From the NCBI GenBank assembly GCA_006515835.1, contig VFBG01000051.1, positions 1 to 46,302 on the forward strand: a stretch of 46,302 nt of DNA, written 5' to 3'. The DNA is from a bacterium. GTDB taxonomy: Bacteria; Pseudomonadota; Alphaproteobacteria; Caulobacterales; Caulobacteraceae. The stretch's first letter is position 1, and every line of letters begins with the position of its first letter. The translations under genes were made by a program, and so were the position numbers. The notes beneath the pieces are model-generated. The model was not told where the DNA came from. It did not search any database and worked only from the letters and a program-made list of their open reading frames with translations. Positions 20,956-30,867 of the stretch are shown piece by piece.

Positions 20956-22224
20956 ATGATCCGCACCGTCCTTCTGACCACCGTCGCCGCCGCCCTGATG
21001 GCCGGCCCCGTTCTGGCGCAGACTGCCGATGCCTCGGGGGAGGGGAGGGCGCGACGGATTCTGGAGCGGACGCCCCTGATCGATGGGCACAACGACCTGC
21101 CGTGGGCCCTGCGCCAGAACCACGGCAATGATCCCCACTCGGTCGACCTGACCGCCAATCTCGACGCCTCGACTCAGCTGCATACCGACATCCCCCGACT
21201 GCGCGCCGGCGGAATGGGCGGCCAGTTCTGGTCGGTCTATGTCCCCGCCTCGATGACCCCGCCCGATGCGGCTGTGGCGACCTTTGAGCAGATCGACACG
21301 GTCAAGCGGCTGGTCGCCGCCCACCCCGACGTCTTTGAATTGGCCAACACCGCCGACGACATCCAGCGCATCCACCGCCGCGGCCGGATCGCCAGCCTGA
21401 TCGGCATGGAGGGCGGCTATTCGATCGACGACTCGCTCGGTCTGCTGCGCGAGTTCTACGACGCAGGCGCCCGCTACATCACCCTGACCCATTCGCGCAC
21501 CACGACCTGGGCGGACGCCGCCACCGACGCACCGAAATGGGGTGGGCTGTCGCCGTTCGGGGAGGAGGTCGTGCGCGAGATGAACCGGCTGGGGATGATG
21601 GTCGATCTGAGCCACGTCTCGGAAGAGACAATGCTGGACGCCATGCGGGTATCCGATGCGCCGGTGATATTCTCCCATTCGTCTGCGCGGGCGGTGACGG
21701 CCCATCCGCGCAACGTGCCCGACAGCGTCCTGCGGCAGATGGCGGCTGACGGCGGGGTGGTGATGGTGACCTTCGTGCCGGGCTTCGTCTCCGAGACAGT
21801 ACGGACCTGGAACAGCGCCCGCTCGGCCGAGGACGCGCGGCTCAAATCGCTGAACCCCGGTGACCCGGCGGCGGTGACGGCCGGGCTTGCGGCCTGGTCG
21901 ACGGCCCATCCCCAACCGGTCGCGACGATCGCCGACGTGGTCGCCCACATCCAGCATATCCGCAATGTGGCGGGCATCGATCATGTCGGCCTGGGCGGCG
22001 ACTATGACGGGGTCGATTCCCTGCCGGTCGGGCTGGAGGGGGTAGACGCCTATCCCCGGCTGCTGGCCGCCCTGATGGCCAGCGGCTGGACCGAGGCGGA
22101 CATCCGCAAACTGGCTGGCGAAAATGCGCTGCGGGTGATGCGGGCGGTGGAGGCGACGGCGGCCGGCAAGCGCGGCGAGCGGCCGAGCCTGGCCCAGCTG
22201 CCGGCGGCGGGGGCGCCGGAGTAA
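20956..22224 (+). CDS. Membrane dipeptidase (renal dipeptidase-like, peptidase M19)
   Basis: [22 protein letters not shown] signal; [70 protein letters not shown]. Confidence 0.94.
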   Translation: MIRTVLLTTVAAALMAGPVLAQTADASGEGRARRILERTPLIDGHNDLPWALRQNHGNDPHSVDLTANLDASTQLHTDIPRLRAGGMGGQFWSVYVPASMTPPDAAVATFEQIDTVKRLVAAHPDVFELANTADDIQRIHRRGRIASLIGMEGGYSIDDSLGLLREFYDAGARYITLTHSRTTTWADAATDAPKWGGLSPFGEEVVREMNRLGMMVDLSHVSEETMLDAMRVSDAPVIFSHSSARAVTAHPRNVPDSVLRQMAADGGVVMVTFVPGFVSETVRTWNSARSAEDARLKSLNPGDPAAVTAGLAAWSTAHPQPVATIADVVAHIQHIRNVAGIDHVGLGGDYDGVDSLPVGLEGVDAYPRLLAALMASGWTEADIRKLAGENALRVMRAVEATAAGKRGERPSLAQLPAAGAPE

Positions 22225-22245
22225 CCCTCTCCCAGTGGGAGAAGG
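22225..22245. terminator. Hairpin between convergent genes (REP-like/terminator)
   Basis: ccctctcccagtgggagaagg between the two converging stops. Confidence 0.5.
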
Positions 22246-22246
22246 A

Positions 22247-22687
22247 TCAGGATTGCCGCCGCAACCCCTCCCACAGCGCGATCCCAGCGCTGACCGACAG
22301 GTTCAGCGACCGCGCCTCGGGCTGAATGGGAATCACCACGCGCGCATCCGCCGCTTCATGCACGAAGTCCGGGGCCCCGGACGGTTCGCTGCCGAACAGC
22401 AGGACGTCGTCGGGTTTGAAGACGAATTCGTTCAGGGGCGTCGCACCCTTCGTTGTGAACAGCACGAGGCGGCCGGGCCCGCGGTTGCGCTGGAACGTGT
22501 CCCAGTCTGCGTGCCGCGTCATATGGCCCAGCGGGCCGTAGTCCAGCGCGGCGCGCTTCATCGCCCGGTCGTCGAAACGGAAGCCGGCGGGTTCGATGAC
22601 GTGCAATTCCACCCCGAAACAGGCGCTCAATCGGATGCAGGCGCCGACGTTCTGGGGAATGGCCGGTTGAAAAAGGGCGAGACGCAT
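22247..22687 (-). CDS. trmL: tRNA (cytidine(34)-2'-O)-methyltransferase
   Basis: [33 protein letters not shown]...[11 protein letters not shown]...[26 protein letters not shown] (SPOUT). Confidence 0.94.
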   Translation of the reverse strand: MRLALFQPAIPQNVGACIRLSACFGVELHVIEPAGFRFDDRAMKRAALDYGPLGHMTRHADWDTFQRNRGPGRLVLFTTKGATPLNEFVFKPDDVLLFGSEPSGAPDFVHEAADARVVIPIQPEARSLNLSVSAGIALWEGLRRQS

Positions 22688-22882
22688 TCTAAGGCCCTCA
22701 TACGCGCGGCCCGGGGGCTTGTCGCGGCTCGAAATGCGACCGTTTCTCAAAGAGGCGGCGCCGTTTGCGGCGATGAGCCGCAACGCCGGGCCGGGTCAGA
22801 TCGACGGGAAGGCGCTAAAGCATCCATGCCGCGATTGATCGGGCCCTTACGGCCCCGGACTGCGGCGTACGAGGAGTAAGAC

Positions 22883-23425
22883 GTGGCCGAATCGGTCGTG
22901 ACTGAGAACGGTGAGGGCGGCGACGCCACCCGTCGGGACTTCATCCATATCGCGGCAGGCGCTGCGGCTGTGGGCGCCGGGGCCATGCTGGCGTGGCCCT
23001 TGATCAATTCAATGAACCCGGCCGCGGATACGCTGGCGCTGGCGTCCATCGAATTCGACATGACGAAGGTCCAGGAAGGCCAGCAGATCGTCATCAAATG
23101 GCAGGGCAAGCCGGTGTTCGTGCGCTACCGCACCCCGCGCGAGCTCCAGGAAGCCGTTTCGACGCCGCTGTCGGCGCTGAAGGATCCCCAGGCCGACGCC
23201 GACCGCGTCAAGGCCGGTCATTCACAATACCTGGTCGTGCTGGGCAACTGCACTCACCTGGGCTGTATCCCGACCTTCGGGTCCGGTGATTTCGGCGGCT
23301 GGTTCTGCCCCTGCCACGGCTCGCACTACGACACCTCGGGCCGAATCCGTAAGGGCCCGGCGCCTGCCAACCTCGTCGTGCCGGAGTACGCCTACCTCTC
23401 CGACACCCGCATCAAGATCGGCTGA
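22883..23425 (+). CDS. petA: Ubiquinol-cytochrome c reductase iron-sulfur (Rieske) subunit
   Basis: GTG start; [50 protein letters not shown]. Confidence 0.96.
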   Translation: MAESVVTENGEGGDATRRDFIHIAAGAAAVGAGAMLAWPLINSMNPAADTLALASIEFDMTKVQEGQQIVIKWQGKPVFVRYRTPRELQEAVSTPLSALKDPQADADRVKAGHSQYLVVLGNCTHLGCIPTFGSGDFGGWFCPCHGSHYDTSGRIRKGPAPANLVVPEYAYLSDTRIKIG

Positions 23426-23436
23426 GGGCGAGACCG

Positions 23437-24735
23437 ATGAGCGATCACGAATCCACCTACGTCCCGAAGACCGGCATCGAGAAATGGCTCGACACCCGTC
23501 TGCCGATCATCCGCTTCGGCGCTGACTATATGGCGCTGCCGACCCCGAGGAACCTGAACTACTGGTGGACCTTTGGCGGCATTCTGGCCCTCTGCCTGGT
23601 GATCCAGATCGCCACCGGCGTGATCCTGGCCATGCACTATGTGCCCAATACCGAACTGGCCTTTGCCTCGGTCGAGCGCATCATGCGCGACGTCAACGGC
23701 GGCGACCTGATCCGCTACACCCACGCCAACGGGGCCTCGATGTTCTTCATCGCGGTCTATCTGCACATGCTGCGCGGCCTCTACTACGGCTCGTACAAGG
23801 CGCCGCGCGAGATGATCTGGATCGTCGGCTGCCTGATCTTCTTCCTGATGATCGCCACCGCCTTCCTGGGCTACGTCCTGCCGTGGGGCCAGATGTCCTA
23901 CTGGGGCGCCGAGGTGATCACCAATCTGATCGGGGCCATTCCGGTCGTCGGTGAGCCGATCCTGATCTGGCTGCGCGGTGGCCCGGCGATCGACAACGCC
24001 ACGCTGAACCGCTTCTTCTCGCTGCACTATCTGCTGCCGTTCGTGATCGCCGGCTGCGTGGTCCTGCACCTGTGGGCGCTGCACGCGGCGGGCCAGAACA
24101 ACCCGGTCGGCATCCTGATCCCGAAGGACCGTGAGAAGAAGGACACCCTGCCCTTCCACCCCTATTTCACGGTCAAGGACGGGTTCGCCATCATCCTGTT
24201 CCTGATGCTGTTCGCGCTGTTCGTCTTCTTCATGCCGAACGCCCTGGGCCACGCCGACAACTACATCCCTGCCAATCCGCTGGTGACCCCGGCGCACATC
24301 GTGCCCGAGTGGTACATGCTGCCGTTCTACGCGATCCTGCGCGCCGTCCCCGACAAGTTCGGCGGCGTGGTGGCGATGTTTGGCTCGATCGGCGTGCTGT
24401 TCATCCTGCCGTGGCTGGATACGTCCAAGGTGCGCTCGATGCGTTACCGCCCGACGATGCGGACCTTCTTCATCATCTTCGTGATCGTGGGTCTGATCCT
24501 CGGCTGGTGCGGGGCGCAGCTGCCCGACGCGCCGGTGATCGGGACCTTCAAGACCTTCATCCTGATCGATGGCGACCTGAACAGCTATCTGTGGCTGACC
24601 CGGTTCGCGACGGCCTACTATTTCGCCTTCTTCTTCATCATCATGCCCCTGGTGGGCCTGCGCGAGACGCCGCAAACGATCCCGGCGACGATCTCCGAGC
24701 CGGTCCTTTCGGGTGCCGAAGAGACGAAGGGCTGA
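23437..24735 (+). CDS. petB: Cytochrome b
   Basis: 432 aa; [69 protein letters not shown]. Confidence 0.97.
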   Translation: MSDHESTYVPKTGIEKWLDTRLPIIRFGADYMALPTPRNLNYWWTFGGILALCLVIQIATGVILAMHYVPNTELAFASVERIMRDVNGGDLIRYTHANGASMFFIAVYLHMLRGLYYGSYKAPREMIWIVGCLIFFLMIATAFLGYVLPWGQMSYWGAEVITNLIGAIPVVGEPILIWLRGGPAIDNATLNRFFSLHYLLPFVIAGCVVLHLWALHAAGQNNPVGILIPKDREKKDTLPFHPYFTVKDGFAIILFLMLFALFVFFMPNALGHADNYIPANPLVTPAHIVPEWYMLPFYAILRAVPDKFGGVVAMFGSIGVLFILPWLDTSKVRSMRYRPTMRTFFIIFVIVGLILGWCGAQLPDAPVIGTFKTFILIDGDLNSYLWLTRFATAYYFAFFFIIMPLVGLRETPQTIPATISEPVLSGAEETKG

Positions 24736-24743
24736 GCGGGACC

Positions 24744-25616
24744 ATGACCCTCAAGACGAATATCCGCGCCATGAAGAAGACCCTGGTCCTGATCGCCGCC
24801 GCAGCCGGCCTGACCTTCGCGGCCCAGCCCGCGCTGGCTGCGGGCAGCCCGCACGAACTTCGCAACGGCGGTTTCAGCTTCGAAGGGCCGTTCGGCAGCT
24901 TCGACCAGGGCCAGCTGCAACGGGGCTACAAGGTGTACCGCGAGGTCTGCGCCGCGTGCCACAGCATGGACCTGATGCATTTCCGCACCCTGGCCGAGCC
25001 GGGCGGTCCGTTCTTCAGCGCGGACCAGGTCAGTCCGGCCGAGAACCGCTGGGTCAAGGCGCTGGCGAAAGAGGTCCAGGTCGCGGACATCGACACCGAG
25101 ACCGGCGAGCCTTTGATGCGTGAGGGCACCGCCGCCGACCGCTTCCCCAATCCCTATCCGAACGCCACCGCAGCCGCTGCGGCGAACGGCGGGGCGGCCC
25201 CGCCTGACCTGTCGGTCATGGCCAAGGCCCGCCATGGCGGCGCCAACTACATCTATTCGCTGCTGACCGGCTATGCCGCCGTGCCGCAGGGCCTGCAGAT
25301 GCGACCCGGCCAGAACTACAACATGTATATGGCCGGCGACCTCACGCCCTTCATGCCGGAGGGTGCCCATGTGCCGCCGGGCGGCTTCATCGCCATGCCG
25401 GCACCGCTGACCGCCGGTCAGGTGACCTATGACGACGGGACCAACGCTTCGGTCGACCAGATGGCCAAGGATGTGGCCGCCTATATCGCCTGGGCCTCCG
25501 ACCCGCGTCAGATCGAGCGCAAGCAGACCGGCCTGGGCGTGCTGATCTTCCTCTTCATCTTCGCGGGGATCACCTATCTGAGCTACCGCCGGATCTGGCA
25601 GGGCGTGGCTCACTAG
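24744..25616 (+). CDS. petC: Cytochrome c1
   Basis: Signal peptide; CAACHSM heme motif; C-terminal TM anchor LGVLIFLFIFAGITYLSYRRIW. Confidence 0.95.
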   Translation: MTLKTNIRAMKKTLVLIAAAAGLTFAAQPALAAGSPHELRNGGFSFEGPFGSFDQGQLQRGYKVYREVCAACHSMDLMHFRTLAEPGGPFFSADQVSPAENRWVKALAKEVQVADIDTETGEPLMREGTAADRFPNPYPNATAAAAANGGAAPPDLSVMAKARHGGANYIYSLLTGYAAVPQGLQMRPGQNYNMYMAGDLTPFMPEGAHVPPGGFIAMPAPLTAGQVTYDDGTNASVDQMAKDVAAYIAWASDPRQIERKQTGLGVLIFLFIFAGITYLSYRRIWQGVAH

Positions 25617-25642
25617 GCCTTCCGCTCCGAACCTGAGTGAAT

Positions 25643-25676
25643 GACCCGTCGACGCACCAGCGTCGGCGGGTTTTTT
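25643..25676 (+). terminator. Rho-independent terminator after petABC
   Basis: gacccgtcgacgc-acca-gcgtcggcgggt followed by tttttt. Confidence 0.85.
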
Positions 25677-25738
25677 CATGCGCGCTTGCGGTAACCGCGA
25701 GAGTACTTTAAGATACAAAGTACAGGGGGGATCCGCTG

Positions 25739-26317
25739 ATGAAACCGTTCACCTGCCTCGCGTTCGCCGCCGTCCTGCTGGCCGCCCCTGTCGCGGTCCA
25801 TGCCCAGATGCCCGCCTCTCCCAATGGCTCCGACGCCCAGCGCGCGGCGATGGATCGTCTCGACTTCATGGATGGCGAATGGCGTGGCGAGGCGACGATC
25901 CACGGTCCGGGCGGAACCATGACCCTGACCCAGACGGAGCGCGTCGGACCGATGCTGGGGGGCTCTATCAAGGTCATCGAGGGACGCGGCTTTGCCGCCG
26001 ACGGCTCGACCCAGTTCAACGCCATGGCCACAGTGTCATGGGACGCGCGCGCTGGACGGTACGGTTTCCGCTCTTACGCCCAGGGCTATTCGGGCGACTA
26101 TCAATTCGAGGTCACCGATGACGGCTTCCGCTGGGAAACGCCGGCCGGTCCGAATGCGAAGATCCAGTATGTGGCCGTGGTGCGTGACGGGACCTGGCAC
26201 GAGGTCGGGACATTTGTCGCCGAGGGCCAGCCGCCGCGTCAGATGATCGAGATGCGACTGACCCGGATCGGCGACACCGACTGGCCGGCGGGGGGCGCCA
26301 TCGATCCGGCACCCTGA
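25739..26317 (+). CDS. Hypothetical secreted protein (DUF1579-like)
   Basis: MKPFTCLAFAAVLLAAPVAVHAQ signal; LDFMDGEWRGEATI...MTLTQTERVGPMLGGSIKVIEGRGF. Confidence 0.65.
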   Translation: MKPFTCLAFAAVLLAAPVAVHAQMPASPNGSDAQRAAMDRLDFMDGEWRGEATIHGPGGTMTLTQTERVGPMLGGSIKVIEGRGFAADGSTQFNAMATVSWDARAGRYGFRSYAQGYSGDYQFEVTDDGFRWETPAGPNAKIQYVAVVRDGTWHEVGTFVAEGQPPRQMIEMRLTRIGDTDWPAGGAIDPAP

Positions 26318-26396
26318 TCGAGGGACCCGCATCGACAGTTTCAAGACGGCGCCCTAACGTCCCGGCCTCTGATTTCGGCTGAGGGTGTCACTGTCC

Positions 26397-28073
26397 ATGC
26401 GTCTGTTTTCGACCGCCGCCGTGCTTGCCGCCGTGGCCCTGGTTTCCGGCTGCGCCGCCACGGACATGGGGGGCACCTCCTCACCGAACGCTCCGGCCGC
26501 GACCTTCGACGCCGCCCGCCTCTCCGAGCATGTGCGGGTGCTGGCCGACGACAGCTTCCAGGGACGCGGCATCGCCACCCCGGCCGAGGACATGACCATC
26601 CGCTATCTGAGCGAGCAGTATGCCGCCGCGGGCTTCCAGCCCGGCGGCGCGAACGGCGCGTGGACACAGGATGTGGCCCTGAACCGCTTCACTGCCTCCA
26701 ACTTCCGGGGCGTCCGGCTGAACGTCGGCGGCGAGGCCATTCCGCTGACGCAGGGCCAGCAGATCACCATCTCGACCCGCCTGCCGGGCAACCACGTCAT
26801 GTTGACGGACGCGCCGCTGGTCTTCGTCGGCTACGGCATCAAGGCCCCCGAGCGGAACTGGGACGACTTCAAGGACGTCGACGTCCGCGGCAAGATCATC
26901 GTCGTGCTGGTCAATGACGCAGACTTCGAGGAGCCGGCGCTGAACACCTTCAATGGCCGGGCCATGACCTACTACGGCCGCTGGACCTACAAGTACGAGG
27001 AGGCGGCCCGTCAGGGTGCCGCCGGCGTCATCATCGTCCATGAGACGGCCCCGGCCTCCTATGGCTGGGCCACGGTCCAGAACAGCTGGTCGGCTCCGCA
27101 GTTCGACATCGTCCGGGCCAATGCCGCCGCCGAGCGGGTGGCGATGGAGGCCTGGGTGCAGCGCGACGTCGCGGTCGATCTGTTCCGCCGCGCCGGACTC
27201 GACTTCGACTCCCTCAAGGTCAGTGCCCGCAGCCGCGAATTCCGTCCTGTGGCGCTGACGGGGGCAACGTTCAGCGGCACGTTCGACGTCGCCACCAGCC
27301 GCGTCGTCACCCGCAACGTCATCGCCCGCCTGCCTGGCTCGACCCATCCGGACGAGACCATCCTCTACACCGGGCACTGGGACCACATCGGCGTGGGCGA
27401 GCCTGATGCCAACGGCGACGCCATCTTCAACGGCGCGGTCGACAATGCGACGGGCACCGCTGGCCTGCTGGAGCTGGCCCGCATCTGGGGCGCCGGTCCG
27501 CGACCCGAACGGTCGATCGTCATGATCAGTTTCACGGCGGAGGAAAGCGGTCTGCTGGGCTCGGAGTTCTACGCCGCCAATCCCGTCTATCCGCTGGCCA
27601 CGACGGTCGCGGGCTTCAACATCGACGCCATGAACGTCTATGGCCGGGTCGCTGACGTCGACATCATCGGCTCGGGCCAGTCGGACCTGGACGCCCGCGT
27701 TACCGCCGAAGCAACGGCGCAGGGCCGCACCGCCAAGCCGGACGGCAATCCGGCCTCGGGCAGCTATTTCCGCTCGGACCACTTCCCGCTCGCGAAGCGC
27801 GGCGTGCCCATGGCCTATGTCGACGGCGGCGGGGCGTTCCGGGACGAGCCGATCGTAGCGCGCGATGCCGCCCGTTCGGAATACGGCTCGCGCCGCTACC
27901 ACCAGGCCGACGACGAATGGTCGCCTTCGTGGGACCTGAGCGGCCAGGTCGAGGACCTGCAGCTGATCTTCAACATCGGCCGCGACCTCGCCAACAGCCG
28001 CGACTGGCCGGAATGGATGCCGGGCTCGGAGTTCGGCCCGGCGCGCGCGCCGAGCGCGAGCCAGCGGCGGTAA
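26397..28073 (+). CDS. M28 family metallopeptidase with PA-type insert
   Basis: Lipoprotein-like N-terminus MRLFSTAAVLAAVALVSGCAA; YTGHWDHIGVG, NGAVDNATGTAGLLELAR, FTAEESGLLGSEFYA, RSDHFPLAKRGVP. Confidence 0.92.
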   Translation: MRLFSTAAVLAAVALVSGCAATDMGGTSSPNAPAATFDAARLSEHVRVLADDSFQGRGIATPAEDMTIRYLSEQYAAAGFQPGGANGAWTQDVALNRFTASNFRGVRLNVGGEAIPLTQGQQITISTRLPGNHVMLTDAPLVFVGYGIKAPERNWDDFKDVDVRGKIIVVLVNDADFEEPALNTFNGRAMTYYGRWTYKYEEAARQGAAGVIIVHETAPASYGWATVQNSWSAPQFDIVRANAAAERVAMEAWVQRDVAVDLFRRAGLDFDSLKVSARSREFRPVALTGATFSGTFDVATSRVVTRNVIARLPGSTHPDETILYTGHWDHIGVGEPDANGDAIFNGAVDNATGTAGLLELARIWGAGPRPERSIVMISFTAEESGLLGSEFYAANPVYPLATTVAGFNIDAMNVYGRVADVDIIGSGQSDLDARVTAEATAQGRTAKPDGNPASGSYFRSDHFPLAKRGVPMAYVDGGGAFRDEPIVARDAARSEYGSRRYHQADDEWSPSWDLSGQVEDLQLIFNIGRDLANSRDWPEWMPGSEFGPARAPSASQRR

Positions 28074-28083
28074 GGCAAGGCGT

Positions 28084-28185
28084 TCTCCCTCCCCTTCATG
28101 GGGAGGGTGGTCGCGTAGCGGCTTCGCAATTCCCCACCCTGTCGCCGCTCCGCGTCGAAATCCCTCCCCATGAAGGGGAGGGAGA
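28084..28185. repeat. Large inverted repeat (24-bp arms, each itself hairpin-forming), REP-like
   Basis: tctccctccccttcatggggaggg (28084-28107) ... ccctccccatgaaggggagggaga (28162-28185). Confidence 0.9.
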
Positions 28186-28272
28186 GACCATGCACATGAC
28201 CAAAACTTAACGGACGCCGTCAGGACGGCTCCCTAGAGTGCGCGCCATCAATCCGGGGATGGAGCCTTCCGA

Positions 28273-29901
28273 ATGTTTCGCAAGATGATGGGCGGCGTTG
28301 CCGTCGCCGCCGTGCTGCTGTCTGCCGGCATGGCCTCGGCGCAGGACTTCTCCGCCGCCCGGATCAGCGACAACATCCGGACCATCAGCGCCGATGAATA
28401 TCAGGGCCGCTATCCCGGCACCGAGGGCGAGCGGATGGTGCTGGCCTGGCTGCAGGCCCAGTACGAGGCCATGGGGCTGGAGCCCGGCGGGCCGAACGGC
28501 CAGTGGCTGCAGCCGGTCTCGCTCAAACGCTATTCGCCGGTCGAGGGCGCGACGGCCGCCTGGACCGGCCCGGATGGGACCAGCCATCCGCTGACCGTCG
28601 GGACCGACATCACCGTGCGCGCGGTCACCAACGACGGGCGCGCCTCGATCCAGAACGCGGGTCTCGTCTTCGCCGGTCACGGCATCTACGCCCCCGAGCG
28701 GAACTGGAACGACTACGGCGACCTCGATGTGCGCGGGAAGGTCGTGATCCTGGTCGGTGGCGAGCCGGACGGCGAGCTGTTCAACGGTCCGTATGCCACC
28801 AACTATCAGTCCGGTGCCTACAAGGCGGACGAGGCCTTCCGACGTGGCGCAGTGGGTATTATCACCCTTGTGATGACAGACGCCGCCTCGCCGATGTGGC
28901 AGGGCGCGGTGCGCGGCAACGCCCGCACACGGACCCTGACTCCCGGCGCGGCTGATCTCGAGTTCTCGGGCGCGATCAACCACGACGTGGCGGCGGTCTG
29001 GGCGGCAGCATCGGGGCTCGACATCACCCGACTGCCCAACATCGCCGACGGCACTTTCAAGGCCGTGGCGCTGGCCGGCGTGACCCTGTCGGTCGAGGCG
29101 TCCGAGACCATCGAAACCCTCGTCACCCACAACCTGCTCGCCCGGATTCCGGGGACCGAGCATCCGGACGAGACCATCATCTATTCGGCCCACTGGGACC
29201 ACGTCGGCGGCGTCGATCAGCACCCGACGGTGACCGGCGACCAGATCTGGAACGGTGCCTGGGACAATGCCTCGGGCACAATCGGCGTAGTCGAGATGGC
29301 GCGTCAGCTCAGTGCTGCGCCGCGGCCGAAGCGGTCGATTGTCTTCGCCCATATGGCGGCCGAGGAGATGGGCTTGCTGGGCGCCTATGGCTATGCCGCC
29401 AATCCGGTCTGGCCGCTCGAGACGACGGTGGCCGACATCAATATTGACATGCTGCCCCTGTCCGGCTCGACCCGCGACATTCCGATCTTCGGCAAGGGCC
29501 AGAACGATCTGGAGGACCGGCTTCAGGCGCTGGCCGAACCGTTGGGCCGCTATGTTTCCGACGACGGCATGCCGGAACAGGGTTTCTACTACCGCTCCGA
29601 CCACTTCCCCTTCGCCCGCATGGGCGTGCCGGCGATCATGCCCTGGCACGGCTGGGACTGGGTCGAGGGCGAGGGCGGGCGTGAAGCGGGCGAGGCCGCC
29701 TGGCGCGCCAAATTCGCGGCCGACTATCACAAGTCCAGCGATGAGTGGTCGGCCGACCTGGACTTCACATCGGCGGTCGAGAACCTGACCCTGCTGTATC
29801 ATCTGGGTCTGGACCTCGCGAACAGCAGCGACTGGCCGGGCTGGAAGCCGACCTCGGAGTTCGCCGTGGTCCGCGCCCGCTCGGACGCCGCTCGCCAGTA
29901 G
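28273..29901 (+). CDS. M28 family metallopeptidase (second copy)
   Basis: 542 aa; signal peptide; YSAHWDHVGGV, NGAWDNASGTIGVVEMAR, HMAAEEMGLLGAYGYAANPVWPLETT, RSDHFPFARMGVP. Confidence 0.92.
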   Translation: MFRKMMGGVAVAAVLLSAGMASAQDFSAARISDNIRTISADEYQGRYPGTEGERMVLAWLQAQYEAMGLEPGGPNGQWLQPVSLKRYSPVEGATAAWTGPDGTSHPLTVGTDITVRAVTNDGRASIQNAGLVFAGHGIYAPERNWNDYGDLDVRGKVVILVGGEPDGELFNGPYATNYQSGAYKADEAFRRGAVGIITLVMTDAASPMWQGAVRGNARTRTLTPGAADLEFSGAINHDVAAVWAAASGLDITRLPNIADGTFKAVALAGVTLSVEASETIETLVTHNLLARIPGTEHPDETIIYSAHWDHVGGVDQHPTVTGDQIWNGAWDNASGTIGVVEMARQLSAAPRPKRSIVFAHMAAEEMGLLGAYGYAANPVWPLETTVADINIDMLPLSGSTRDIPIFGKGQNDLEDRLQALAEPLGRYVSDDGMPEQGFYYRSDHFPFARMGVPAIMPWHGWDWVEGEGGREAGEAAWRAKFAADYHKSSDEWSADLDFTSAVENLTLLYHLGLDLANSSDWPGWKPTSEFAVVRARSDAARQ

Positions 29902-29912
29902 AGGAGCCGCCC

Positions 29913-30302
29913 GTGAGCGCGACGATCCGGCCCCTGACCGGCGACGGCTCGCCGCCGGTCGAGGGGTCGTATCCGCAGGCGGTCGAGGTGACGGGCCCGA
30001 CCCGCTGGCTCTATCTGTCCGGTCAGATTCCCGTCGCGCCCGACGGCTCGCTGGCGGCGGATTTCACCGGACAGTGCGATCAGGTCTGGACCAATATCGA
30101 GACCCAGTTGACGGCCGCCGGCATGACGCTGGACAACCTCGTCAAGGTCACGACCTTCCTGTCCGACCGGAAGTTTGCGCTGGAGAACCGGGCGGTCCGC
30201 ATCCGCCGTCTGGCGGGGCGTCAGCCGGCCCTGACCGTGATCATCACCGGCATCTTCGACGAAACCTGGCTGGTCGAGATCGAGGCCGTCGCGGCGGCCT
30301 AG
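29913..30302 (+). CDS. RidA family protein
   Basis: GTG start; YPQAVEVTGPTRWLYLSGQIPVAPDG...TNIETQLTAAGMTLDNLVKVTTFLSD. Confidence 0.88.
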   Translation: MSATIRPLTGDGSPPVEGSYPQAVEVTGPTRWLYLSGQIPVAPDGSLAADFTGQCDQVWTNIETQLTAAGMTLDNLVKVTTFLSDRKFALENRAVRIRRLAGRQPALTVIITGIFDETWLVEIEAVAAA

Positions 30303-30306
30303 TTCC

Positions 30307-30332
30307 CATTCCTTCCCTGAAGGGGAGGAATG
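30307..30332. repeat. Imperfect intergenic hairpin resembling the 28084 palindrome
   Basis: cattccttccctgaaggggaggaatg immediately after the RidA stop. Confidence 0.55.
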
Positions 30333-30373
30333 TCGCATTGCCCGGCGCCGCCAATCCGCTCACTCATGGTTCC

Positions 30374-30802
30374 ATGAGCCGCTGGTCGCCGCAGCCCGCC
30401 CCCGATGAGCCAGACGGCCTGATCATGTTCGACGGGGTTTGCGTCTTCTGCTCGCGCTGGGTGCGTTTCGTGATCGACCGCGATCCGGAGCGAAGGTTCC
30501 GGTTCCTGGCGATCCAGTCGGAGCCGGGGCGGGTGCTGGCGACGCGGTTCGGAATCGATCCGGACGCGCCGCAGACCAACGCCGTGGTGTGGGGCGGTCG
30601 CATCTTCTTCAAGTCGGACGCCGCCCTGACCGTGCTGGGCCAGCTGGCTGCGACGCGGCCGCTGGGATGGCTGAAGGCCGCGCCGAGGCTGTTGCGTGAC
30701 CCGGCCTACGACCTGATCGCGCGCAACCGCTACCGCATCTTCGGGCGGACGGACGTTTGTATGGTCCCTGCGTCCGAAGACCGGTCGCGCTTTCTGACGT
30801 GA
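30374..30802 (+). CDS. Thiol-disulfide oxidoreductase DCC family (DUF393)
   Basis: LIMFDGVCVFCSRWVRFVIDRDPERRFRFLAIQS: DxxCxxC signature. Confidence 0.9.
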   Translation: MSRWSPQPAPDEPDGLIMFDGVCVFCSRWVRFVIDRDPERRFRFLAIQSEPGRVLATRFGIDPDAPQTNAVVWGGRIFFKSDAALTVLGQLAATRPLGWLKAAPRLLRDPAYDLIARNRYRIFGRTDVCMVPASEDRSRFLT

Positions 30803-30867
30803 CCGCGATTTAAGCTGACAAGCTTCGCCGGACGGCGTCATCTCACAGTGTCAGGGAGGACACCGTG

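Noticed and set aside
23392-24675. 427-aa minus-strand ORF antisense to cytochrome b
   Set aside because: His/Asp/Glu/Arg-rich antisense artefact; petB is unambiguous.
26481-27902. 473-aa minus-strand ORF antisense to the first M28 peptidase
   Set aside because: Same reason; Asp/Val/Arg/Gly-biased antisense composition.
28207-29802. 531-aa minus-strand ORF antisense to the second M28 peptidase
   Set aside because: Mirror frame of a well-supported peptidase; GC-driven absence of stops.
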